Below, one piece after another: positions 1-8,245 of a DNA stretch of 17,540 nucleotides (position 1 is the first letter of the stretch; each line of letters starts with the position of its first letter). The DNA is from a candidate division NPL-UPA2 bacterium (GTDB taxonomy: Bacteria; Bacillota; UBA994). Location: assembly GCA_018725205.1 (NCBI GenBank), contig QLUB01000023.1, positions 1 to 17,540 on the forward strand. The letters are read 5' to 3'. The translations under genes were made by a program, and so were the position numbers. A model generated the notes under the pieces. That model had not been told where the DNA came from. It did no database searches and saw nothing but the letters and a program-made list of their open reading frames with translations.

Positions 1-67
1 CGGTTGACGGTTGACGGTTGACGGTTGACGGTTGACGGTTGACGGTTGACGGTTGACGGTTGACGGT
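1..67. repeat. Heptanucleotide tandem repeat array (CGGTTGA)n
   Basis: Nine perfect head-to-tail copies of the 7-mer CGGTTGA occupy positions 1-63, followed by a partial copy. The array touches the window edge, so its true length is unknown. It lies beyond the 3' end of the glycine reductase operon. There is no coding potential. Its perfection suggests recent slippage expansion. It runs straight into the mosaic heptamers that follow and is best seen as one expanded member of that series. Confidence 0.95.
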
Positions 68-119
68 GGGAAGTGGAAAGTGGCACTTGGCACTTAGGAG
101 AGCGGAGAGCGGAGAGTCG
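68..119. repeat. Mosaic heptamer repeats downstream of grdCD
   Basis: Short runs of different 7-mers follow one another on the plus strand: GGGAAGT, GGAAAGT, GGCACTT twice, then (A)GGAGAGC, GGAGAGC and GGAGAGT. Nearly all begin with GG. The stretch ends just before the grdCD stop codon, so it lies in the transcript's 3' region, read as the complement. Apart from these repeats I see no terminator here. The same kinds of heptamer occur in the grdE-grdA gap. Confidence 0.8.
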
Positions 120-2684
120 CTACGCGCTCACATGCCCCGCCTGGACAAGTACTTCTAAGGCGCGGGCGAGGTCCTCTTTAGCTACAAGGATGACGGGGCC
201 GGTGCATCCCATGCCGGTGCTAGCAAAGATACCCGCCTTCCATACTTCCCGTACGGCAGTTTCTAGGTCGAGGATCTCGATGCCTGCAATTTCCTCTGTG
301 ACCACTTTAGTGGGAGGCGGTGTGACTTCCTGTTCGGTTACGGCTGCCGCAGGCTTTTGCTCTTTTGTCCACAGCCCCGCTAGGCCCGCCTTCCGGGCAT
401 GAGCAAACTCACTGTCCACAACAGCTAACAACTTGCCTTTGGCCACGTCGCCCGCATACTTGATAGCCCCCGCAATTACAGGCGCGCCCGAAGCACGCGA
501 GAGAATCATGACAATCTTGTCGTAGCCTTCACCTACGCCTGGCCCATAGCCATAGCCAAGTCCTTCGTAGTCGCCGCCTGTAGTGTAGGCGGAGAACACC
601 TTCATCAGGACGTTGCCGGTCAGCGTATCGGTGATCATGACGTCGGGGGCACCCACTAAGAGATCGTTCCCGCGCATCACGGAACCACCGTCCTGCCGCA
701 CGGACTGGGCAAACTTTACTTTATAACCGTTGTCTTTCAGTTTCTGCAGATGCCGCTCTACGGCTCTAGCCCCATCAAGGTTCAGAATGCCCACTGTGGG
801 TTCCTCAATGCCGCTAGCCTTAGCCACAGCTACACCGTAAATGGCGTTTTTTACCATAGCTAAGACGCGGTCGGTATCAGAAGTACCTGTGGTGGTGGCT
901 AAGAAGAGCTCCCTTCCACGCCCCGGAGTAATGACGCGTCCTACCGTGGACACGCCAATGGGAAAGTTATAATGCATGGTGACGGCCGCGGCAAGCTTAC
1001 CCGCGAGCAACATCTGCTCCATGGCCGCATGTTGCTCTTTCTCGGTCTGAGCCGGTACGTGCGGGAGTGCGCTTTCGACAGCAGGTCCAATCAGCACTAC
1101 CTGAAGCTCTGGGTTAGCTTGCGCAGCCAGCTCTGCCCCGCGCACTACTTCCTGCAGGCCATGCTCACTGCCTAGCAAGGTAATGCCAACCCGCGTGCGT
1201 GCGCCGAAGCCGCCTGTCTCCAGCGCGTCAGCGATGTCGTGAAAGCCGGGGTTCGTCTCCATGACGAAAGAGACGCCGTCAAATAAGTTAGTCATGCGCG
1301 CCAGAAATAGGCTCCCCTTGCCAATAATCATGGCACGCCTAATTTGGCCGGCTAAGATAGCGTCGCGAGCAGGACCAACCACGGGCACGCCTGAGGGAAC
1401 ATGTCCCTGTGTCGGCGCAAAACCCGGCATACCATGTTGGGCTACAAAGCCCATGATGCCGGCGCGCTCAAGCTCGCCGCGTTTGACACCCAGCGCCGCG
1501 ATCATTTTGTAATTGGCCTCGGGCACGTTACCCGCACCGGCAGGTACAGTAACCTCGGGATTATGCATCTCTACGCCGTATTGGTCGATATCCGTGATCT
1601 TAAGCCCCTTGCGATCCAAGGGGTCCGTGACTAGAGCCTGGATCACAGCTTGCGGACTCGCGCCCGAGCCGATAGTATGGCGTCCCACAATATCTGTGCG
1701 AACTACAGGGTTTACGCCGTCGTTTTCTGCGACCCACATAGCAAATCCGCCTAAGACATCTTCAAGTACAGGCAGATGCTTATTGACATGGTCTTTGCCG
1801 TTCATGCCTAGTTTGGCTACCGAGCCGCCTGCTACGACAACCACGTTTTTAAACACGCCCGATTGCACAAGCGAAGACGCGACAATCATGGCATGCGCAG
1901 GCGCGGCACAAAAACCGCGAGTGTCGCTACCCGTGGCGTTAACGCAGCCGACCACTTCGCCAATGGCTTTAGCAAAATTGCCGCCGCCGCGTTGGTTCAT
2001 GTCCCCGCAGGCTTCCTCGCTACACTCTACGATGTAATCTACCTGCTTGGGGTCAAGCCCACTTTTTAAGAAGAGCTGGCGCATCGATACGACTGCCGAG
2101 GCCATTGAGGCAAGGTTTTTAAAGATAATTTGCGCAGTGAGAGCCTTGTCAGTGTCATGCGCTTGGCGCACACACCCTACAAGTCTGTCGCCAAGGCGCA
2201 AGGGCAGAGCCACATGCGCAGCTACTAGCTGTGCAATTGCTGCTTGGTCGGATGTCTTCTGTAGTTTGCTAAGGTCTGCCCCCTTAAAGCCGGGGTGCTG
2301 CGTGAGCTTCTCGCGTACGGCAGCAGCAAAATCTGCCTCAAGCAGCACAAGGTCGAATGAATCCACAAGTTTCATGATGCCATAGAACTCATCCTCCGGC
2401 ATAATCTCGCCGTACGGAGCGAAGCGCGAGGCTTCCTTAATCCCATTCTGATACCACGGTTTGGGTAGTGCGTCGAGCTCCCGGGCATGCAAAGCCCCAA
2501 TGTAGGCTTGGTTGGGCGGATAGGCGAGGCAATCCTCGAAACCCCTAAGGTGCGAGGGCAGCTTCTTTAGGTACTCGCTGGCCGGATTCTTGTCTCGCTC
2601 CACAGTCTGCGTCGTGCCGTGGTCTAAAAGAATGTTTGGGCAGTGAAAAAGGGTATACGCTGTGCCTTTAATTACTGGGAACAT
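120..2684 (-). CDS. grdCD: Glycine reductase protein C, fused GrdC-GrdD
   Basis: Protein C of glycine reductase accepts the selenoprotein-bound carboxymethyl/ketene unit from protein A and releases acetyl phosphate. This reading frame of 854 residues covers both subunits that are usually separate. Residues 1 to about 480 match GrdC (beta subunit, ketoacyl-synthase/FabH-like fold), with a candidate active Cys259 in GFCAAPAHAM. Residues from about 480 to 854 match GrdD (alpha subunit, PlsX-like). Near the C-terminus, Cys827 in GMGCTGP fits the acyl-thioester Cys359 described for GrdD of Eubacterium acidaminophilum; counted from the junction it lands near 350-360. It is the only Cys in the GrdD part, so no counterpart of the second described Cys98 is visible. 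ATG at 2684 follows a GAGGTG ribosome binding site, 38 nt after grdB. A stretch rich in P, T and E (about 774-798) looks like a linker before the terminal domain. Confidence 0.93.
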   Translation of the reverse strand: MFPVIKGTAYTLFHCPNILLDHGTTQTVERDKNPASEYLKKLPSHLRGFEDCLAYPPNQAYIGALHARELDALPKPWYQNGIKEASRFAPYGEIMPEDEFYGIMKLVDSFDLVLLEADFAAAVREKLTQHPGFKGADLSKLQKTSDQAAIAQLVAAHVALPLRLGDRLVGCVRQAHDTDKALTAQIIFKNLASMASAVVSMRQLFLKSGLDPKQVDYIVECSEEACGDMNQRGGGNFAKAIGEVVGCVNATGSDTRGFCAAPAHAMIVASSLVQSGVFKNVVVVAGGSVAKLGMNGKDHVNKHLPVLEDVLGGFAMWVAENDGVNPVVRTDIVGRHTIGSGASPQAVIQALVTDPLDRKGLKITDIDQYGVEMHNPEVTVPAGAGNVPEANYKMIAALGVKRGELERAGIMGFVAQHGMPGFAPTQGHVPSGVPVVGPARDAILAGQIRRAMIIGKGSLFLARMTNLFDGVSFVMETNPGFHDIADALETGGFGARTRVGITLLGSEHGLQEVVRGAELAAQANPELQVVLIGPAVESALPHVPAQTEKEQHAAMEQMLLAGKLAAAVTMHYNFPIGVSTVGRVITPGRGRELFLATTTGTSDTDRVLAMVKNAIYGVAVAKASGIEEPTVGILNLDGARAVERHLQKLKDNGYKVKFAQSVRQDGGSVMRGNDLLVGAPDVMITDTLTGNVLMKVFSAYTTGGDYEGLGYGYGPGVGEGYDKIVMILSRASGAPVIAGAIKYAGDVAKGKLLAVVDSEFAHARKAGLAGLWTKEQKPAAAVTEQEVTPPPTKVVTEEIAGIEILDLETAVREVWKAGIFASTGMGCTGPVILVAKEDLARALEVLVQAGHVSA

Positions 2685-2722
2685 GTAATCTTGTCACCTC
2701 ATTCTTGCGCACATCACCGCGG

Positions 2723-4036
2723 TTATTTGTCAAATACGACTTGACCGTGAATCTCGGTCTCGAGGGCTCGTAAGGCCTTCCGCACTAAGCGGCGGCGCAG
2801 TTCCTTCTCATCCGCAGGAGTCATCAGGGGATTGCCGAGTGGATGTGGTATAGACACGGTTGGCACAATCCTGTTAGCACCCACAGTCAGAGAAATGGGT
2901 ACTATCGTACACATGTGTACAACCGGCAGACCTGCGCGCTCAATTTCCTTTACCATCGTTGCACCGCAACGCGTACAGGTGCCTCAGGTACTGGTAAGGA
3001 TGACCGCTTGCACGCCCTCGTTAATTAACTCATGGACAAACTCCTTGGCAAAGGCCGCACAATTGGCGACCGAAGTGCCGTTGCCAACGGTGGTGTAGAA
3101 GTAACGGTGTAGCACGCCGATTTCGCCAGCCTGCTCCATTTCACGCAGCACGTCCACCGGTAGCACTCTGTCTGAGTCAAGGTTAGCATAAACCGGGTCA
3201 TATCCGCCGTGGGCGGTAGCATACGTCTCCGGCATCAGGTCGGATACACCTTGTATATCGTACTTGCCGTAGCGACTTGCGCTTGAGGACTCAATGTGGT
3301 CGGGGTTGCCTTTAGGAACGATGCCGCCGGAGGTCACCAACGCAATCTTAGCTTTCCGCGCGTCCGCAATGGGCATGTTCGGCGCAACGCGGTCAAAGTG
3401 AGGCATTGGGTATTCGGTGACAAACGGCTGCGCGTTGACTTTCGCCACCAGCATATCTACGGCCCGCTTGGCACCGCGCTCAGCATGGAAGTAGTTTTTG
3501 CGCAGACCTTGCGGGATGTAGGCGTGAGTTTCGGGTGTGACTTCTTCGCGTTTTCCGAGTGCCTTAACCAAATTGGCGATAGCCGGTATGGCTTTGCGCA
3601 TGTCGGCCGCGCTGTTCCCGGTCTTTACCATGTAGGCGTACCGGCGGTACATTTCTACGCCCGGGTTCTCATGATACATGCCGCTCACAACCGGAACGTG
3701 AAGCTCCTCAAACACAGCTTTAGCCACTGCGCCGCAAGCTACTCCATATCGCCCGGCATTAAACGCGGGACCCGTCACGACGAGGTCCGGAGCGTGGGCT
3801 TTGATCATCGAGATGACGCTCTGCAAGGCTACGTCGAGATTCTCGGCGAAGTAGCCGTCGCCGCAAATCACCGTGGCTACAATCTCAGCATCCGTACCCA
3901 GAGCTGACTGTAGCGCCTGCCCTGGGCCTAGCGCTCCCGCGCGCTCTTCCGGAAGGTGGCCGGCTTTGTCTTCACCGCCGATACCACCGTAGAATTGGTT
4001 CAGATAGTGAACCACCTTAAATTTCTGGTTGCTCAT
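2723..4036 (-). CDS. grdB: Glycine reductase protein B, selenoprotein subunit GrdB
   Basis: GrdB is the substrate-specific selenoprotein of glycine reductase. With the pyruvoyl subunit from GrdE it binds glycine as a Schiff base and passes the carboxymethyl group to GrdA. The frame is interrupted by a TGA at 2984-2986, codon 351, in the setting TST-U-GTCTRCGATM. This is the family's conserved Sec site, with Cys354 and Cys357 close behind (UxxCxxC). Upstream and downstream frames join exactly through this codon to give 437 residues, the usual family length. The start ATG lies behind AGGGGGGAAAAAC. A perfect 6-bp hairpin with a GGU loop follows the TGA (see the SECIS entry). The gene starts 30 nt after grdA and precedes grdCD. 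Gene callers without Sec support would split it in two. Confidence 0.97.
2957..2971 (-). promoter_or_regulatory. Putative bacterial SECIS hairpin of grdB
   Basis: The transcript forms CGUUGC-GGU-GCAACG, a perfect 6-bp stem with a GGU triloop. The GGU occupies nucleotides 19-21 after the UGA. In the E. coli fdhF SECIS the GGU of the loop is also at 19-21 after UGA. This is the position SelB needs for Sec insertion. The hairpin itself is read directly from the sequence; its function is inferred. Confidence 0.7.
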
Positions 4037-4066
4037 GTTTTTCCCCCCTTCGGTTAGGAGCGACGG

Positions 4067-4531
4067 TTACTGCCCGTATTTGCTGTGCGATTTACGCATG
4101 CCGCTGACTTCGGCAATAATGGCGTCCACGTCGAGTACCATCTCCATCATGCTGATCTGCTCATCGTAAACACCGGCATCAACATGATCTTTCAGTTCAA
4201 AAATGTGATAAACTGCGAGTCCTAACTGGACTCCGGCCAAAGGACCTGCGTAGGTAGGGTCGCCTGCGGTAACAGTTTCGGCAGCTAAGCCTGCGGCTTC
4301 TGCTTCCGCGCCACCGAGAACTACAATGACGTTCCCGGGGCCGTTCTTTTCAGCGATTTCCTTTACCCTACGTTGATTCTCTAGGTCCATGGCACCTGCG
4401 GCCGTTCAGACAAAGCATTCGGTGACAGAGAACATTACGTCGCCACCCGCAGACTTCACGCATTCTTCAATGGCGAGTCCGGGCACTCCGTCGCGATCAC
4501 CGAGAATGATCACTTTTTTGTCCTTGAGCAT
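4067..4531 (-). CDS. grdA: Glycine reductase selenoprotein A (GrdA)
   Basis: GrdA is the small selenoprotein shared by glycine, sarcosine and betaine reductases. It carries the carboxymethyl group on its Sec and hands it to protein C; the resulting Se-S bond is reduced by thioredoxin. The full frame starts at ATG 4531 behind AAAAAAGGAGGTC and encodes 154 residues, close to the family's usual size. A TGA at 4406-4408 (codon 42) lies in CFV-U-TAAGAMDLE, the conserved Cys-x-x-Sec motif (Cys39, Sec42). Only the part after the TGA, with a spurious start at M48, appears as an open frame. A 4-bp hairpin (AGGU/ACCU with a 7-nt loop) lies 9-23 nt after the UGA, but it fits a SECIS less well than those of grdB and selD. 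The gap to grdE upstream is filled with heptamer repeats. Confidence 0.97.
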
Positions 4532-4557
4532 TTGTTTGACCTCCTTTTTTGATGTGC

Positions 4558-4668
4558 GTCACCAAGTGCCATTCACTGAGCACATTCCCCACCACGACGC
4601 TCTACTATGTGCCATGTGCCGCTTTCCGCTTTCCGCTTTCCAAAGTACCATGTGCTAAGTGCCAGCCC
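4558..4668. repeat. Mosaic heptamer repeats between grdE and grdA
   Basis: On the minus (transcribed) strand the gap reads as successive 7-8-mers: GGCACTT, GCACAT, GGTACTTT, GGAAAGC three times, GGCACAT twice, then a less regular part ending in another GGCACTT. Units begin mostly with GG, as in the array at the left edge of the window. GGCACTT and GGAAAG(C/T) occur in both places but on opposite strands. The gap contains no gene and no clear terminator. It lies within the grd operon and lengthens the grdE-grdA spacer to about 138 nt. Confidence 0.75.
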
Positions 4669-4669
4669 A

Positions 4670-5953
4670 CTAAACTCCCTTAGACGTCAGTTTACTAAAG
4701 CCAAGCTCGTTAGTCGCACCGGTAATGACTTGGATTTCTGCGGTAATGGAGCCGTCGGCGGCTAGTGAGCCGTACCAACCTCCCGCAATAACATCTGCGG
4801 TTTCCTTGTGACCAAGCAGCTTCTGCATAGGCGGCAGAACAATGACTTCATTGGCGTTACCTGCGGTTACCACTGCGTCAGCCAAGGGGTCAGCATCGGC
4901 TAAGGACTGAGAGGCACCGTCCTGTCCGGCGTACTCATCTGTCACCAATACAGTCTTAATGCCCTTCTTCTCGAGCTTAACGCAATTCATCATCAGGTCA
5001 GCGTCGGGATTGCCAAAGCCTTCCTCCGAGATAATCGCGGCGTCAACTCCCAGCCACTCCACCAACTTGGCAGTAAAGTTAGAGGAGCGCTCCTTATCTG
5101 ACAGTGTCACGTTCTCGTTAGTGACCACCACGCCAATAAAGTTGTAGTCCTTGCCATGCCGGGCTAGTAGTTCATGGATGACCGGGCTGTTCTGATGGTG
5201 GAAGGTCGTATTCTTGTCGCAGGCCGACACGCAGTTACCCGAGACAATCGCGCCATCCATAACTTCCGTGGGATAAATGAACGTAGGCAAAGTGCGCTTG
5301 GCGTCAATGCCATAGACATAAGTATCGTGAAGCAACCCTTGACTTTGTAACATGTACACATAGGCGACTTTCGGGAGCCCAGGAAACTGCAACAGTGCCT
5401 GAGGTAAGGGCGGGCAATCGAAAACCTCGGTCTGTGTCGGCTTGGCGTGACGCCCGGCCTCCCCGAGATATGCCGCTGCCTTAAGCCCCATGGTGCGCAG
5501 CGCAGCCTCGTGGTCGTGCTGTAGAAGCCCCTGTACGGGCTCCGCCACTAGGACGACATTAAGCGTGTCGGAGAACGGGGTGTACTGCGCGCCCGGACCG
5601 CTCATGTCGATAATCCCTTCTTGGAATCCGACAATCTTGCCGGTTGTGACCACAGCCACACCCTTAAGCACGTGCGTTACACCGCTACCGACCATATCCA
5701 CTTTGCTGACGAATCCCGGGAACACGCCACCGCTGCCTTCTACTTTTACGCGCGGCTCAATGACGTCCTTAACCGGCACAATACGCGTAGCCTCATTGGG
5801 CTTGGCGATGTCGATGTCAATAGAAGCCAAACGCTCATCCCGCAGAGCATCGACCATCTCTTGCTTGTTAACGTACAGCACATCGCCGTTAACTTCCGTT
5901 TGTGCACCAAAACGCACGTCCTTGATTGTGATGTTGCGCAATTCCAAACGCAT
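4670..5953 (-). CDS. grdE: Glycine reductase protein B proprotein GrdE
   Basis: GrdE is made as a proprotein that cleaves itself into two subunits, one carrying an N-terminal pyruvoyl group. The pyruvoyl group forms the Schiff base with glycine, in complex with GrdB. The 427-residue length is normal. The cleavage motif is intact: SGN-Cys241-VSAC-DKNTTFHHQN, where cleavage before the Cys gives the pyruvoyl group (Cys242 in the studied clostridial enzyme). The start ATG at 5953 follows GGGGGTG, 11 nt after trxA. The specific match to glycine rather than sarcosine or betaine reductase is inferred from the operon (grdX, trxB, trxA, glycine riboswitch) and not from substrate-determining residues. 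Confidence 0.95.
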   Translation of the reverse strand: MRLELRNITIKDVRFGAQTEVNGDVLYVNKQEMVDALRDERLASIDIDIAKPNEATRIVPVKDVIEPRVKVEGSGGVFPGFVSKVDMVGSGVTHVLKGVAVVTTGKIVGFQEGIIDMSGPGAQYTPFSDTLNVVLVAEPVQGLLQHDHEAALRTMGLKAAAYLGEAGRHAKPTQTEVFDCPPLPQALLQFPGLPKVAYVYMLQSQGLLHDTYVYGIDAKRTLPTFIYPTEVMDGAIVSGNCVSACDKNTTFHHQNSPVIHELLARHGKDYNFIGVVVTNENVTLSDKERSSNFTAKLVEWLGVDAAIISEEGFGNPDADLMMNCVKLEKKGIKTVLVTDEYAGQDGASQSLADADPLADAVVTAGNANEVIVLPPMQKLLGHKETADVIAGGWYGSLAADGSITAEIQVITGATNELGFSKLTSKGV

Positions 5954-5964
5954 GCGAGCACCCC

Positions 5965-6282
5965 CTAAATTAGTTCTTTGACTTTAGCTTCGATGCTTTC
6001 GGCGCTGCACTCGCTCGGTCCTAACTCGGCAATCTTCTCTCCGCCGCGATAGAAGGCGATCACAGGCAGACCTAAGACCTTCTGGGCAATGGCCAAACGA
6101 CGATTGCCAGAAGTATCGAGTTTACAGAACTTAGCTTCTCCTGCGTACTGCTCCGCGATGCGGTAGAAGTCTGGCATCAGGGCCAAGCACTTCTCGCACT
6201 TAGGACCCCAAAAGTCAACTACGGTAAGGCCGTCCGCTTGCAGCACTTCTTGGTCAAAGTTATCCTTGTGGACTTCAATCAT
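5965..6282 (-). CDS. trxA: Thioredoxin of the glycine reductase system
   Basis: This is a 105-residue single-domain cytoplasmic thioredoxin that re-reduces GrdA after each turnover. The active site reads W25-GPK-Cys29-EK-Cys32, that is CEKC rather than the CGPC of general thioredoxins; atypical CxxC sequences are usual for thioredoxins in grd operons. The stretch LDTSGNRRLAIAQKVLGLPV followed by a GG motif fits the C-terminal half of the fold, with the cis-Pro in LPV. The start ATG follows an excellent AGGAGGTG site. The gene sits between its presumed reductase (trxB, 19 nt upstream) and grdE (11 nt downstream), which supports a dedicated electron-delivery role. Confidence 0.95.
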   Translation of the reverse strand: MIEVHKDNFDQEVLQADGLTVVDFWGPKCEKCLALMPDFYRIAEQYAGEAKFCKLDTSGNRRLAIAQKVLGLPVIAFYRGGEKIAELGPSECSAESIEAKVKELI

Positions 6283-6301
6283 TTTTTCACCTCCTCTGGG
6301 C

Positions 6302-7534
6302 TTAGTTCACTAACGCAACCAGTGTAGTGTTAATGGCTTCGGCCGTTATCTCGGCGTCTACCAAGCGAGCGGCCACTTGACCGCGGTGGAAAAACACAAT
6401 CGTTGGGTTCTGCGTGACACCGTAGCGTGAAGCCACGCGGCGGTTACGGTAGGTATCTAATTTCCATGTTTTAACTTTGTCGCCGAAAACTGTGAGGGCA
6501 GACTCGATGTTAGGCATCATTTCTAGGCATCTGTTGCTCATAGGTGTCCAGAAGACGACAGCTACAGGACGCTCTTCGGCAAGGACAGACTCTTTGAAGC
6601 CCTCTTCTTCGATGATGTACTTCTCAGCAGCGACAGCGGCAATAGCCCCGTCCGCAGCCGCAGTTATGACCTGCCGCAAGTAAGTTACGCGTGCGTCACC
6701 GATGCCAAACACGCCGTCAACGTTAGTTTCCATCTGTTCATTGGTAATAATGTAGCCACGTTCGTCGAGGTTCACTTTACCCTGTAAGAAGCCGGTCTGG
6801 GGGATTGTTCCGACATAGATAAATACGCCGTTAGTCTCCATTTCGGTAAGCTCGTTGGTTTTGACGTTATGCAGAACTACGCCTTCCACGATGCCGTCCC
6901 CGCGAATCTCCTGCAGGGTAGAATTCCACACAAATTTCATTTTCGGGTTGCGGAAGGCACGCTCTTGTAACATAGGGGCCGCATCGAGGACTCCTTCATC
7001 GTGAATCACGACGACGGTAACAGAGTTGGCGAATTTCGTGAGGTAACTGCCTTCTTCAATCGCGGCATCCCCATTGCCAAGCACGACGATATCCAGATCC
7101 GTGAAGAAATCGGCGTCGCAAGTCGCGCAATAGGAAACGCCTTTGCCGCGCAGAGCGCTTTCCCCTTTCACGCCTAGCGTGCGCGGAACGGCTCCCGGCG
7201 CGAAGATGAGCGTGCGCCCGTGATATTTTGTCCCGTCCTTGAGGGTAACAATTTTGTCGTCGGCAGTTACGTCTACTACCTCGCCGCGCACAATTTCTGC
7301 GCCAAACGAAGTGGCGTGATCAGTAAACGCCTGCATTAGACCTGGCCCTGTTGTCCCCTTGGCAAAGCCCGGATAGTTCTCCATGTCCCAAGTCGTCGCA
7401 GCTTGTCCGCCTGTCTTGCCCTTCTCGATCAGCAAAGTCTTTTGCTTGCTGCGCGCCCCGTACATAGCGGCAGCCAAGCCGCCTGGGCCGCCGCCCACAA
7501 TAATGATGTCCCACAAGTCTGTCAATGAAGTCAC
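6302..7534 (-). CDS. trxB: Thioredoxin reductase with C-terminal thioredoxin-like domain
   Basis: This enzyme transfers electrons from NADPH through FAD to the operon's thioredoxin. The 410 residues contain an FAD-binding GGGPGG motif (residues 14-19), the redox centre Cys136-AT-Cys139, and a nucleotide-binding GNGDAAIEEG (153-162). The C-terminal FGIGDAR motif marks the end of the reductase part near residue 310. Residues about 320-410 form an additional thioredoxin-like domain whose active site reads WTPM-Ser333-NR-Cys336. The first Cys of the CxxC is Ser, so this domain cannot form the normal disulfide. The frame opens with GTG at 7534; a TTG three codons later has better spacing from the AAAGGGGC site and could be the true start. 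It follows grdX by 6 nt. Confidence 0.93.
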   Translation of the reverse strand: MTSLTDLWDIIIVGGGPGGLAAAMYGARSKQKTLLIEKGKTGGQAATTWDMENYPGFAKGTTGPGLMQAFTDHATSFGAEIVRGEVVDVTADDKIVTLKDGTKYHGRTLIFAPGAVPRTLGVKGESALRGKGVSYCATCDADFFTDLDIVVLGNGDAAIEEGSYLTKFANSVTVVVIHDEGVLDAAPMLQERAFRNPKMKFVWNSTLQEIRGDGIVEGVVLHNVKTNELTEMETNGVFIYVGTIPQTGFLQGKVNLDERGYIITNEQMETNVDGVFGIGDARVTYLRQVITAAADGAIAAVAAEKYIIEEEGFKESVLAEERPVAVVFWTPMSNRCLEMMPNIESALTVFGDKVKTWKLDTYRNRRVASRYGVTQNPTIVFFHRGQVAARLVDAEITAEAINTTLVALVN

Positions 7535-7540
7535 GCCCCT

Positions 7541-7927
7541 TTAAATTGAAATGTCCTTACCTAACGATTCAAGTGCACTTGCCAAGAGCGCTTTATCCAC
7601 CAGCTGCAAGTCAGCGAGCACGGCTCGCGACCAGGCGCGGTAGGGTTTCTCAGATAACATGCGGCGCGAAACCGCGATAGCACCTTCCACCAGTTGCACT
7701 GATTGGTAGTCTACGCCCAAGGCTTCTTTAGTAACCACTACCGAGCGATATGGGTTTTCGTTAGGCTTTAGGCTCCCCGCTAACGGATGCGTAAGCAGGT
7801 GATGTCCAAGGTGCACGAGGTCGCGCACTTTAAGAAGCACAGGCAGAACGCTTTCCGCGGACACAAAGCAGTCATCCGCGCAGAAGACAATAAGCGGGTT
7901 ATTACTTATGATCTGAATTCTCTGCAT
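7541..7927 (-). CDS. grdX: GrdX family protein of the glycine reductase operon
   Basis: GrdX is a small conserved protein encoded at the head of many grd operons; its function is not established. The 128 residues begin MQRIQIISNNPLIVF and contain VRDLVHLGHHLLTHPLAGS followed by LKPNENPY, the family's hallmark segment. No signal peptide or membrane segment is visible. The ATG at 7927 overlaps the end of the upstream comFB-like gene by 26 nt and lacks a clear ribosome binding site, which suggests translational coupling. Position and sequence both support the call. Confidence 0.88.
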   Translation of the reverse strand: MQRIQIISNNPLIVFCADDCFVSAESVLPVLLKVRDLVHLGHHLLTHPLAGSLKPNENPYRSVVVTKEALGVDYQSVQLVEGAIAVSRRMLSEKPYRAWSRAVLADLQLVDKALLASALESLGKDISI

Positions 7928-8186
7928 GTCTAGGAAAGCGGCTGACTATCGCTATGGCTTTAGTTAACTCGAGCATGGTGTCAACAGAAATCTGGGCGTC
8001 AAGGCTGCCGGTGCGCGTTATCACTTCGCCGAGGTCGGAGACCACATAGCGCGGCTGCAAGTGATTTAGGGCAATCGCCGCGATATCTAGCTGGCACCGC
8101 GCGCAGGGGCAAATTTCCGGGTGACACCGCAGGATTTCGCCGAGTTTCTCAAACACGATGTCTTGAGTTACGTTTTTCAGTAGCAA
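7902..8186 (-). CDS. ComFB-family protein, first gene of the grd operon
   Basis: This is a 94-residue protein of the late competence ComFB family. Recognition rests on the segment PEICPCARCQLDIAAIALNH and the following LQPRYVVSDLGEV, which matches the family core (Cys-x-Cys-x2-Cys-x-LD, ALN, PRYVV). Cys21, Cys26, Cys28 and Cys31 could bind zinc. ComFB proteins of cyanobacteria have been reported as cyclic-di-GMP receptors; whether this one binds a nucleotide is unknown. I chose TTG at 8186 because it lies 9 nt after AAAGGGGG and directly after the riboswitch terminator. The longer frame reaching 8492 runs through the riboswitch and is not a gene. It overlaps grdX by 26 nt. A ComFB gene is not a standard grd-operon member. 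Confidence 0.8.
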   Translation of the reverse strand: MLLKNVTQDIVFEKLGEILRCHPEICPCARCQLDIAAIALNHLQPRYVVSDLGEVITRTGSLDAQISVDTMLELTKAIAIVSRFPRHAENSDHK

Positions 8187-8216
8187 TGAGCAAGGCCCCC
8201 TTTCGCCATTTGAAAT

Positions 8217-8245
8217 AAAAAAACGAACGGCAAAGCCTGCCGCCC
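8217..8245 (-). terminator. Riboswitch expression-platform terminator
   Basis: Read on the minus strand, GGGCGGCA and UGCCGUUC form an 8-bp stem (two G-U pairs) around the loop GGCUU. One G then precedes seven U residues. It lies immediately after the second glycine aptamer and before the ribosome binding site of the comFB-like gene, the expected place for a transcription-attenuation platform. Glycine binding would be expected to allow read-through into the catabolic operon, as in other glycine ON switches. Confidence 0.82.

Noticed and set aside
1..119. CRISPR array
   Set aside because: Repeats are contiguous 7-mers without spacers, and there are no cas genes.
2984..2986. Frameshift or nonsense mutation splitting grdB (and likewise grdA at 4406-4408)
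   Set aside because: Both TGAs are at the family's conserved Sec positions, the frame continues without shift, and a full Sec machinery is present.
3296..3907. 203-residue plus-strand open frame
   Set aside because: It lies entirely antisense to grdB, shows no recognisable domain, and grdB codon structure and conservation explain the sequence.
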